Of a stretch of 64,000 bases of DNA, positions 17,122 to 25,008 are shown piece by piece. Position numbers and translations under genes: made by a program. This DNA is from Candidatus Tiddalikarchaeum anstoanum. GTDB taxonomy: Archaea > Nanobdellota > Nanobdellia > Tiddalikarchaeales > Tiddalikarchaeaceae. Each line of letters opens with the position of its first letter. Position 1 is the first letter of the stretch. The stretch spans positions 1 to 64,000 of the forward strand of contig CABMEV010000003.1 in the NCBI GenBank assembly GCA_902385255.1. The letters run 5' to 3'. The notes below the pieces were generated by a model. It did not search any database. It worked only from the letters and a program-made list of their open reading frames with translations, and was not told the DNA's origin.

Positions 17122-18666
17122 ATGCAAAAAGCGCAGGCAGCACTTGAATACTTAATGGTTTTTGGATGGGCAGTTCTTATAATAATAGTCGTCGGTGCAG
17201 CTTTGTACGCCTTGGGCGTGTTTAATCCAAGCTATGATATTGGCAGGCAGACAGAGTTCACGCTGCAAACCAGGGAGATAGGAACGCTGGACCACAGGAT
17301 GTGCAGCGAAGGATTCTGGCAAATCTCAATAATAAGCAGGGGACCAGCGAAGAACATAACAAGGATTAACATAAATGGTGTAGACTTCTTCTACAACACT
17401 TACTTATCACCTAGTTTACCATTATACTTATCGGGCAATAATTCAGCATTAAGAGGCGCTTTCGGTTCAGAATATAATTACAGGATTAACATAACATACA
17501 TACAGCTTGACAGCGGAATACCTCACAATATTATGGGTTCATTCAGGGGTTATTATGACAGCTGCGAGTACACCCTAACTCATTATTTAACATTCTCACC
17601 TCTTCCTTTAACAGGGGGAAACTACGTAAATACTACGCTGATTAGCAGCAGCGTATTATTGCAGAATGGCAGGAAGACAGGGTACTTTGAGAGTGCAGTG
17701 TTCGATGTGGGCAGTGATACGTCTTATGAGAGCATGAACTGGAGCGAAGACTTGCCTTATGGCGAAGAACTGCCTAATAATAATTTTGCAGAGGCGGCGC
17801 AAAACGGCACTGACATGGCGGGCAATAAATTATTATTCCACCTGAATGATAATGTAATAGGCAGCGGAAAAACAATAACTGATTACTCATATTACGACAA
17901 TGATGGATTAACGTTCGGCAACTTGGACTGCACACTTGGCGGATTATTCAATGAGGCATGCTATTTTGACGGCGCATCATACATAAATATTACAAAACAG
18001 TCAAACCAGGTATTGAACACGAACACTTTCACATTAAGCTTATGGTTCAAGACTGATTACAACCACCCTGCTTACGGCGCAAGCACTGAAGGAAGAATGT
18101 TAAACTTCCATAAGGACAGCATACAAGGAAGCGCGGCAGCATTATACGTCGAACAGGATAAGATTGGGGTAGTTTATAATAACGGAACAAACAGGTTGTT
18201 CATAACCCATAACGAGCAATATTATGATAATAAATGGCATCATTTGGCGCTCACGTACTCAGGTATTACTTACAGGTTATACTACGACGGCCAATTAGTT
18301 GAGGAGGTTAACGATTCATTCGGCGGATTCGGCGCTTACTCGCCGAAGATTGGCAGCTGGGATGGGGTTAGCAGGTTCTATAAAGGATACATAGATGAAG
18401 TTGCAGTCTATTCGAGAACGCTGTCTTCCAATGAATTAATTAAACAATACTTAAGGGGCGCACTGCACCTTAATATTGCAGTGAGAGCATGCGATTCATC
18501 TTCATGCCTTGGCGTTCCCTGGAGCAGCACATTCGAGAATAATATTAACACTAACATTAACCTCGTATCTGGAAGGTATTTCCAGTACAAGTTTTATTAC
18601 ACAACAGAAAACGCAGGTTATACACCTATCTTGTACTCAGTCGGGCTTAACTACTGGAAGAGCTAA
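17122..18666 (+). CDS. Class III signal peptide protein with LamG-like domain
   Basis: The N-terminus MQKAQAALEYLMVFGWAVLI is a class III (prepilin-type) signal: short polar leader, Q-A-A-L-E-Y-L after the cleavage site, then the hydrophobic stalk helix. The mature protein should be assembled by a type IV pilus-like machine. After a beta-rich middle part lies a concanavalin A/LamG-like domain at about residues 225-440 (ACYFDGASYINITKQS, FTLSLWFKTDY, WHHLALTYSG, YIDEVAVYSRTLSSNE). Such domains bind glycans, so this may be an adhesin displayed on pili. At 514 residues it is much larger than ordinary pilins. Confidence 0.78.
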   Translation: MQKAQAALEYLMVFGWAVLIIIVVGAALYALGVFNPSYDIGRQTEFTLQTREIGTLDHRMCSEGFWQISIISRGPAKNITRININGVDFFYNTYLSPSLPLYLSGNNSALRGAFGSEYNYRINITYIQLDSGIPHNIMGSFRGYYDSCEYTLTHYLTFSPLPLTGGNYVNTTLISSSVLLQNGRKTGYFESAVFDVGSDTSYESMNWSEDLPYGEELPNNNFAEAAQNGTDMAGNKLLFHLNDNVIGSGKTITDYSYYDNDGLTFGNLDCTLGGLFNEACYFDGASYINITKQSNQVLNTNTFTLSLWFKTDYNHPAYGASTEGRMLNFHKDSIQGSAAALYVEQDKIGVVYNNGTNRLFITHNEQYYDNKWHHLALTYSGITYRLYYDGQLVEEVNDSFGGFGAYSPKIGSWDGVSRFYKGYIDEVAVYSRTLSSNELIKQYLRGALHLNIAVRACDSSSCLGVPWSSTFENNINTNINLVSGRYFQYKFYYTTENAGYTPILYSVGLNYWKS

Positions 18667-20726
18667 AAAAAAACTTTTTTTTCTTCAAGGTGCGCTTTTT
18701 TAATCTTCACGTGAGCTGTATTCTCATTCTCCTCAACGATTTCAACGTCATCAATCACTAATTTCTTCCTGAAGATTGGTCCGTCAAGAACCAATGACTC
18801 GTACTCTCCGCCCTCGCCTGCAATATTCAACCCGTACTTCTTCTCCAAATCTTTCAATTTGTCGACATCACTCATCGTTATCATCTTATTCAGCCAAGTT
18901 TTATCAAGACCTAATGCGGCAACGTTAACCAAGACGAACTTGAAGCCGTCGCGGATTAACTCCCTTAACTCCCCTTCCTGATTCTCATGCCACATCGGAG
19001 AAAACACTTTTAATCCTAATTTTTCGCACACGTTCACAATCCGCCCTCTCTGATAATTACTGAATAATGCTCCTGTGACTATTCCTTCAAGCTCGTATTT
19101 ATCCCTCGCGTTCTTAACAGTGTCAAACAAGTCATTCAATTCCAATTCTTTCTCTCCCTTAGTAGCGCCAAAGAAAACAGGGATTCCCAAAGCTTCACCC
19201 TGAAGCGCCACGACTCTCTCATCAGGCTTATGAAACATGTAACTGTACTCTTCTTTATTTATCATAGTAATCAAACATGACACGTTATAATTGAGCTGCT
19301 TCATGATGTATAATGCGAGATTACTGTCCTTTCCAGAACTGTACAATACTCCAACATTCATTATCGGCTTATCATACAAAGACCTTATGTAAGCGGATTT
19401 CGAGCTGTGATTTTTTGATAATTTCAGAATTAATTTGTCGCTCAAGCTTCCGTACTGCGCAGCTTTCTTCAGCCTGTTCGCGTATAATTCATCCAATCCA
19501 AGGTTTTTTCCAACTATCCTTAATACGACTTTGTTCATCCCATTGTTGACCTTTAAGTGGTTTGGAATCTTCAACGAGTGCTTGACAAGGTTAAGGTCCA
19601 GGAAAGGAAGCCTAAGTTCTATATTATTATACATTGTTATCACATCATCACGGTATAAGTCCCTCTCATAAAGGCTTAGGAGTCCGAATCTGCCTTCCTC
19701 ATTAAAATCCGCTGAGCCCTCAAATCTCTGGTAGCCTGCGAATAATTCCTCGCTTCCAAGTCCTGAAAGTATGACTTTCACGTTGTCCTTGTGCGCCAGC
19801 CTGCACGAGTAATAGAACGGGATTGCAACACCAAGTTTTACGACATTGCTGGACTCTAACAAGTTGCACAAAGGCTTTAATACAGATTCAACTTTCTTCT
19901 CGTTAAAGTATGCAATTTTCAATTTCAGATTATATTTCTTCGCTATCTTCTTGGACCATTCCAAGTCACTGCTCCCCTTAACCCCTCCTGAGTAGCATGT
20001 GAATTTCACGCCTAACTTTTTCAGTATGATTGCGATTATTGTTGAGTCAACACCGCCTGAGAATAATAATCCAAGCTTAACTTTTTCCGGCACTCTTTTT
20101 TTGACAGCTTCAACCAATAATTCCTCGGTCTTTTTGATTATCCAGGAATCATCTTCAGTGTAGGGCTTTTCTATTTCAAAAAAATCCCTCTTCTCAAAGT
20201 TTAATTCTTTGGTGTTAATATCATAAGTTAAAAGCAGCCGCGGGTTTAGTTCTATAACTTTTTTAATGCCCTGATTATCCAATGCTTTCTTCTCGCTTGC
20301 AAAGGAGAAAGGTTTCGCGCTGTACCAGATTGGTTTCTCTCCTATTAAGTCCCTGGCAAGGTATACCTTGCTTCCTTCAATGTAAGCGAACGCGTAAACG
20401 CCGTCCATAAGTTTTAATGCCTTCTTGAGTCCGGCTTTCTTGACTAATTTGATTATCAGGTCTGCATCATTTCTCGCATCTAAGCCATACTCTTTGCTTA
20501 ACTTTTCATAATTGTATATTTCGCAGTTAGCAATAAGGATTGAATCTTCAAATTTAATCGGTTGTTTGACGAATCCGACTATTGAGTGAAGAAGGTGGCC
20601 TATTGAATATTCTTTTGCTGAAATTATATTTTTAGAATCCCTTCCCCTGTAAGAGATTATCTTCATGCCCTTTTTTACTATCTCTTTATGGTTCTTTACG
20701 TTGAACGCCCCTATTATGCCGCACAT
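18663..20726 (-). CDS. Asparagine synthetase fused to diphthine-ammonia ligase (Dph6)
   Basis: Residues 1 to about 455 are a glutamine-dependent asparagine synthetase: MCGIIGAF with the N-terminal catalytic Cys2, ISYRGRDS, IYNYEKL, then the synthetase PP-loop FSGGVDST, LSGLGSEELFAGYQ and LRLPFLDL. From residue 456 (MNVGVLYSSGKDSNLALY) a complete Dph6 domain follows, with a second PP-loop SSGKDS and the Dph6 hallmark GEGGEYESLVLDG. Dph6 amidates diphthine on elongation factor 2 using ATP and ammonium. Fusion to a glutaminase could supply that ammonia. The reading frame is continuous, 687 residues. The first half could also make asparagine independently. Confidence 0.85.
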   Translation of the reverse strand: MCGIIGAFNVKNHKEIVKKGMKIISYRGRDSKNIISAKEYSIGHLLHSIVGFVKQPIKFEDSILIANCEIYNYEKLSKEYGLDARNDADLIIKLVKKAGLKKALKLMDGVYAFAYIEGSKVYLARDLIGEKPIWYSAKPFSFASEKKALDNQGIKKVIELNPRLLLTYDINTKELNFEKRDFFEIEKPYTEDDSWIIKKTEELLVEAVKKRVPEKVKLGLLFSGGVDSTIIAIILKKLGVKFTCYSGGVKGSSDLEWSKKIAKKYNLKLKIAYFNEKKVESVLKPLCNLLESSNVVKLGVAIPFYYSCRLAHKDNVKVILSGLGSEELFAGYQRFEGSADFNEEGRFGLLSLYERDLYRDDVITMYNNIELRLPFLDLNLVKHSLKIPNHLKVNNGMNKVVLRIVGKNLGLDELYANRLKKAAQYGSLSDKLILKLSKNHSSKSAYIRSLYDKPIMNVGVLYSSGKDSNLALYIMKQLNYNVSCLITMINKEEYSYMFHKPDERVVALQGEALGIPVFFGATKGEKELELNDLFDTVKNARDKYELEGIVTGALFSNYQRGRIVNVCEKLGLKVFSPMWHENQEGELRELIRDGFKFVLVNVAALGLDKTWLNKMITMSDVDKLKDLEKKYGLNIAGEGGEYESLVLDGPIFRKKLVIDDVEIVEENENTAHVKIKKAHLEEKKVFF
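18664..18682. terminator. Bidirectional A/T-run between convergent genes
   Basis: A run of A followed by a run of T lies at the abutting 3' ends of the LamG-pilin gene and the asparagine synthetase fusion. Each strand reads a U-tract at the end of its gene, so the tract could end transcription in both directions. Confidence 0.4.
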
Positions 20727-20734
20727 ATTATTAC

Positions 20735-21274
20735 CTACATTATTATCCTGTTTAATTTATCAACCTGGTTCTTTGCCATATTAACTGCTGATTTTAAGTT
20801 TATCTTAGATATACCTTTTGACAGGAAGAATTTTAACTCATCCTTCTCATCACTTGTTAAGTATTTATTCTCATACTTTTTCCACGCGTCGTCGAATATT
20901 ATTGCAAGACCGTCAGCTGACTGGATTATTTTTGCCTCAATGCTGTCTTTGATGTCTGAGAATTTTCCGCCATGGTTCAGTATGCATTTAAGGATAAGCT
21001 CTTTCTTGTCCAAAGGTAGGTTAATACTTTTTAGGAACTCCTTAGCAAGGTTATAACTTGTTATATTATGGTCCTCTTTTCCTTCCGAGTATCCTATATC
21101 ATGAAGAATCGCAGCTACTTCAACAACTAATTTATCAGCGTGTTCAGCTTCAGCGAGTTTTAATGCAAAATCTCTGACCAGAGAGATATGATTATCCCAT
21201 AACGGCTCCTCAGTGTATTTATTATACTGCTCTTTTGCGAACGCTTCTGCTTTTTTTACAATATTTTCATTCAT
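20735..21274 (-). CDS. HD-domain phosphohydrolase
   Basis: The HD metal motif is visible: DNHISLVRDFALKLAEAE supplies the first His, AAILHDIGYSEGKEDHN the HD pair, ILNHGG a further His and IIQSADGLAI the last Asp. The protein is 179 residues, cytoplasmic, and of the uncharacterised archaeal HD group that may act on nucleotides. It is divergent from the ribonucleotide reductase operon, and the 127-base gap holds both promoters. Confidence 0.8.
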   Translation of the reverse strand: MNENIVKKAEAFAKEQYNKYTEEPLWDNHISLVRDFALKLAEAEHADKLVVEVAAILHDIGYSEGKEDHNITSYNLAKEFLKSINLPLDKKELILKCILNHGGKFSDIKDSIEAKIIQSADGLAIIFDDAWKKYENKYLTSDEKDELKFFLSKGISKINLKSAVNMAKNQVDKLNRIIM

Positions 21275-21340
21275 TATCCTTAACCTTTTTATATCGGTAT
21301 TAAATATATCATTGTATTATTATACTTTCGCAGTATGAAT

Positions 21341-21348
21341 ATTTAAAA
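21341..21348 (+). promoter_or_regulatory. TATA box of the ribonucleotide reductase operon
   Basis: ATTTAAAA sits 61 bases before the nrdD ATG, placing transcription start near 21370 and leaving a leader of about 30 bases. The candidate operator repeats overlap that start point. Confidence 0.5.
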
Positions 21349-21350
21349 AC

Positions 21351-21389
21351 CCACAACAACTAGCACTTAAGAGTTGTTATACCACAACA
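21351..21389 (+). promoter_or_regulatory. Candidate operator with repeated ACAAC/GTTGT half-sites
   Basis: An inverted repeat AACAACT (21355-21361) and AGTTGTT (21372-21378) surrounds ten bases, and CCACAACA occurs twice, at 21351 and 21382. Half-sites ACAAC, GTTGT and ACAAC lie at 21353, 21373 and 21384, about two and one helical turns apart. They cover the expected transcription start of nrdD. The downstream protein carries an NrdR DNA-binding module, so autoregulation is a natural hypothesis. It does not match the bacterial NrdR box closely. Confidence 0.45.
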
Positions 21390-21401
21390 GGTTGGGGTTT
21401 T

Positions 21402-23810
21402 ATGAAGTGTCCTTATTGTTCTAGTAATAAGAGTAAAGTTGTTGATAAAAGAGCCGTTTCCGGCGAAAACGTTAACTGGAGAAGAAGAGAGTGCCTAACC
21501 TGCAAGCAGAGATTCACAACTTACGAGAGCGTTGAAGCTGTAAAATTAAACGTTGCCAAAAAAGACGGTTCACTGCAGGCTTTTGACAAGAATAAGATAG
21601 CAGAAGGGATAATCAGAGCCAGCGGCAAGCATAAAATACCAATGGAAAGGGTAGAATACATAGTTGATGACATAGAGCGAAAATTATTATCCAAAGGCGC
21701 AGAGAACGTGACAAGCAAGGAGATTGGAGAATTAGTGCTTGAGTATTTGAAAAAAGAAGACCCAGTATCTTATGTTAGGTTTGCAAGCGTATTTCGGCAG
21801 TATGATAGTGTTGAAGCGTTCGAGCGCGAATTATCACAGCTAAAAGTTAAGAATAAAGTTGAATCAGTCGATGACACTACGGACTTGGCATTGCAGGTGA
21901 CTAACAGCAGCGATGAGATAAACGACTGGGACCGTTCAAGAATCACTAAGGCATTAATCAAGGAGACTAACCTTTCAGAATGGCAGGCTGAAGAAATAGC
22001 ATTAGAGGTTGAGAAAAAATTATTATCATCAAGATTAACGCAGGTTAGTGTCAGCCTTATTCGTGAGCTCGTAAATAATGAGTTATTGACTAAAGGTTAC
22101 AGCGCCCAATTATCATCACAGAGAATAATAGGGATGCCTATATTCAATCTTAAGCAGGTAATATTCAGCAAGACCAATGATAACTCCAACATTAAGGCGA
22201 ATAATCCTGAGGCTATAAATTTAGCAATCGCGGAGAATGCTTTGAAGCAGTTTGCCATGGACAGCGTTTTCAGCAAAGACGTCGCAGACGCACACTTGAA
22301 AGGTGCAATGCACATTCACAACTTAGGATATATTACCCGTGTATACTGCAGCGCTCACAGTCCTGAGTACATTAAGAAGTACGGGTTAAAGGATTTATTG
22401 ACTTTAAGCAGCAGCGCAACAAGCGCAAAGCACGCATCAGTATTGACTAATCATATAGAGACATTCCTTGCAAGCATGCAGCCTTACTACTCCGGAGCGC
22501 TCGGATTAGCGTATTTGAATATTTTCTACGCACCGCTGCTCGCCGGCAAAACATATAAGCAGTTATTGCAGGAAGCGCAGAACTTAATATTCTGCATAGC
22601 GCAGGGAGCATTCTCCAGAGGCGGGCAAACAATGTTCATAGATTTTAACGTTCATCTTAATATACCTTCATACTTGAAAAACACTCCAGCTGTAGGACCC
22701 GGCGGCGCTTACACAGGAAAGAATTACGGCGATTACGAGGATATTGCACAACAGTTTGCCCGTGCAATGCTTGAAGTCTGGGGTGAAGGAGACAGCGAAG
22801 GAAAACCATTCCCATTCCCTAAATGCGATTTGCACGTTAACCAGTCATCCTTTGATGACCCTAAACAGAAGGAATTGTTAATGTACGCCTGCGAAGTTGC
22901 AAGCAAAAACGGCAGCCCTTATTTCATATTCGACCGCGACGAGGTGACTCTTTCCGCGTGATGCAGATTGAAGACGAAATTCGAGGATAATTACGCACTG
23001 AAACATCCTGAGAGCATAAGGTTCTGCGGTTTTGGAAACGTAACCATTAACCTTCCTCAGGCAGCTTACCGCGCAGGCAGGAATAATATTGAAGGATGCA
23101 TAAGTGAAGTTTTAAAGACGATGGACTTAGCGGCGAGAAGCCACATCGAGCGTAAAGCTTTTGTCAAACAATTAATGAACAATAAAGAAGGACCTTTATG
23201 GCAGCTTGGCAGAAACGCATCAGACGGGAAGCCTTATGTTGATTTGGAGAAGTCAACTTATATAATCGGATTAATAGGGCTTAACGAGTGCGTCAAGTAC
23301 TTGTCAGGCCAGAGCCTGCACGAATCTGATGACGCTTACAAACTTGGACTTAAAATAGTATCATCAATGTATTTGAAGGTTAAAGAGTTGGACAAGAGGT
23401 ATAACTTATCATTCAAACTTGAAGAGACTCCTGCAGAGGGAGTTAGCTTAAGGTTTGCCAAGATGGATTTGAAAAATTATCCTGTGTCGAAGAATTTCGT
23501 GAAAGGCAACCAGGAAACAGGGGAAGTTTACTACACTAACAGCATACACTTTGAGCCTGATGCGCCAATAAGCTTATTTGACAGGATAGAGAAGCAGGGA
23601 AGATTTAACAGTATAATAGAGAGCGGATCAATCACTCACGTATTCGTCGGCGAGCAGAGGCCGGATAAGAGTGCAATATTTTCGTTGATAAAAAAGACAT
23701 GGGATAAGACTCAGAGCAGTCAGATAACAATAAGCCCGGAGTTCACAGTATGCAGGGATTGCGGACGCGTGAGTCCTGGGTATAATCGTGGAGGTGTAAA
23801 AAATGGCTGA
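21402..23810 (+). CDS. nrdD: Anaerobic ribonucleotide reductase NrdD with N-terminal NrdR module and internal UGA
   Basis: Residues 1-150 are a whole NrdR: zinc ribbon C3/C6/C31/C34 (with NWRRRECLTC and RFTTYESVE), then an ATP-cone. A second ATP-cone covers about 163-250, and the class III catalytic barrel follows (FSRGGQTMFIDFNV). The frame is interrupted once, by TGA at 22959-22961, between ...DEVTLSA and CRLKTKFEDN. Both sides are the same frame and align to one continuous NrdD, where this spot normally reads Cys-Cys-Arg or Gly-Cys-Arg and the Cys before Arg carries the thiyl radical. Without reading through UGA, neither product is complete. The 3' end stops after zinc-ligand pair CRDCGR; the glycyl-radical tail is encoded separately. 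Confidence 0.8.
23790..23796 (+). promoter_or_regulatory. Strong Shine-Dalgarno before the glycyl-radical tail
   Basis: GGAGGTG, a perfect complement to the archaeal 16S rRNA 3' end, lies six bases before the ATG at 23803. It is inside the end of the main nrdD frame and decides that the short downstream ORF is translated on its own. Confidence 0.75.
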
Positions 23811-23982
23811 AGTGAAGAATGAACCGCGCTGTCAGTGCTGCGGCAGCAAAAACGTGTACGGGATGACCAGAGTTGTTGGTTATTTCAGTAAGATAGATGA
23901 TTGGAATAAGAGCAAAAAGGCGGAATTAAAAGACAGGCAGAAAGGAACTTATAACGTGCCGGCAAAAGGTGCTGAAGTATGA
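23803..23982 (+). CDS. Separately encoded NrdD glycyl-radical domain
   Basis: The 59-residue product carries the C-terminal parts of an anaerobic ribonucleotide reductase: CQCCGS (second half of the zinc site) and MTRVVGYFSKIDDWNKSKK, matching the RVCGY glycyl-radical loop, with G26 as the radical site. It overlaps the main nrdD frame by eight bases, in the +1 frame. A perfect Shine-Dalgarno precedes its ATG. The zinc site would therefore be assembled from two chains. A +1 frameshift joining the parts is an alternative, but the strong ribosome site favours independent translation. The stop overlaps the next start as ATGA. Confidence 0.8.
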   Translation: MAEVKNEPRCQCCGSKNVYGMTRVVGYFSKIDDWNKSKKAELKDRQKGTYNVPAKGAEV

Positions 23983-24233
23983 ATGTAGTCAAGATATTCG
24001 TGCAGGACACTTGCCCAAATTGTCCGCCGTCAAAGGAGTTAGGCAAAGAATTAGCAAAGAAAGGATTAAACGTTGAAGTTCACAATATTAGGACTCCTGA
24101 CGGCTTGGCTGAGAGTTTGATGCATGACATTTTAAGCACGCCAAGCACTGTTGTTTTCAAGAATGGTGTTAAGGTGAAGTCTTATCTTGGTATAACACCC
24201 AAGATTGATGAATTATTAGAGGCTTTAACGTAA
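23979..24233 (+). CDS. Glutaredoxin/thioredoxin-like protein
   Basis: MNVVKIFVQDTCPNCPPSKE contains the redox motif CPNC, and STPSTVVFKNGVKVKSYLG supplies the cis-proline and later strands of a small thioredoxin fold (84 residues). It overlaps the glycyl-radical gene by four bases (ATGA), so it is translationally coupled to the reductase. The obvious role is electron donor to NrdD, as in class III enzymes that use NrdH/glutaredoxin-like proteins in place of formate. Confidence 0.85.
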   Translation: MNVVKIFVQDTCPNCPPSKELGKELAKKGLNVEVHNIRTPDGLAESLMHDILSTPSTVVFKNGVKVKSYLGITPKIDELLEALT

Positions 24234-24321
24234 GGCTTTTATATATCATTTTTATAGCTAAAAAAAGGGAAGGCTTATTTATAAGTAATGTCTAATATTG
24301 GGGAGAATAAGTGTCTAAAAT

Positions 24322-25008
24322 ATGGTTATTATTAAAGGATTCATAGAGAGTAGTTTTATAGACTATCCTGGGAAGATAGCTTGTGTTATATTCACTGCAG
24401 GATGCAACTTTTACTGCCATTACTGCCATAATCCGGAACTTGTAACTCCTGAACCTCCTTTCTTATCAGAGGATCAGGTGTTGAAAAAGATAGATAATAA
24501 GAGGGACTGGATTGACGGAATAGTAATCAGCGGAGGAGAGCCTACCATGCATAAAGACCTTCCCAAGTTCATAGAGAAAGTGAAAGAGAAAGGATTAATG
24601 ATTAAATTGGACACTAATGGTTCTAACCCTGACATGCTTAAGGAATTATTGGATAAGAAATTAATTGATTACGTAGCGATGGATATCAAGGCTCCTCTTG
24701 AAAAGTATGACAAGATTACGCAGGAGAAGTGCAACGTTGATGATATAAGAAAAAGTATTGACTTAATACAGCACTCAGGCATCCCTTACGAGTTTAGGAC
24801 AACTATACTGCCGTCACTAGTATCCGAGCATGATTTGATAAAGATAGGACAGGTGTTGGAAGGCAGCGAATTATTTGTCATCCAGCAGTTTAGGAATGAA
24901 GTGACTCTTGACGAGTCTTACAAAACACAGCCTGGTTATCTAAAACCTCAAATAGACCATTTTGTAAGAATGTTAAAGCCTTATTTTAAGAAAGTTATTT
25001 CCCGCTAA
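24322..25008 (+). CDS. nrdG: Radical SAM activase NrdG of anaerobic ribonucleotide reductase
   Basis: The radical SAM cluster motif is CNFYCHYC near residue 30, followed by the conserved HNPEL and VISGGEPTMH (SAM-binding GGE). The start MVIIKGFIESSFIDYPGKIA is typical of the archaeal/clostridial NrdG-like activases of about 230 residues. It would generate the glycyl radical on the NrdD tail. A TATA-like TTTATAAG near 24280 suggests its own promoter in addition to read-through from nrdD. Confidence 0.85.
   Translation: MVIIKGFIESSFIDYPGKIACVIFTAGCNFYCHYCHNPELVTPEPPFLSEDQVLKKIDNKRDWIDGIVISGGEPTMHKDLPKFIEKVKEKGLMIKLDTNGSNPDMLKELLDKKLIDYVAMDIKAPLEKYDKITQEKCNVDDIRKSIDLIQHSGIPYEFRTTILPSLVSEHDLIKIGQVLEGSELFVIQQFRNEVTLDESYKTQPGYLKPQIDHFVRMLKPYFKKVISR

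Noticed and set aside
22962-23020. Bacterial-type SECIS hairpin right after the UGA
   Set aside because: Only a very short CGAA/TTCG pairing is visible; no convincing stem-loop of SECIS shape. An archaeal SECIS would be in an untranslated region and I could not identify one.
23797-23802. Programmed +1 frameshift at the A-run joining nrdD to its glycyl-radical tail
   Set aside because: A perfect Shine-Dalgarno and ATG at ideal spacing explain separate translation more simply. Left as an alternative.
22968-23810. Second NrdD part as an independent gene starting at TTG 22968
   Set aside because: GTGAT a few bases upstream could act as ribosome site, but the product would lack the catalytic Cys encoded at 22962-22964, so it would not make a working enzyme. 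Kept as one gene with an internal UGA.
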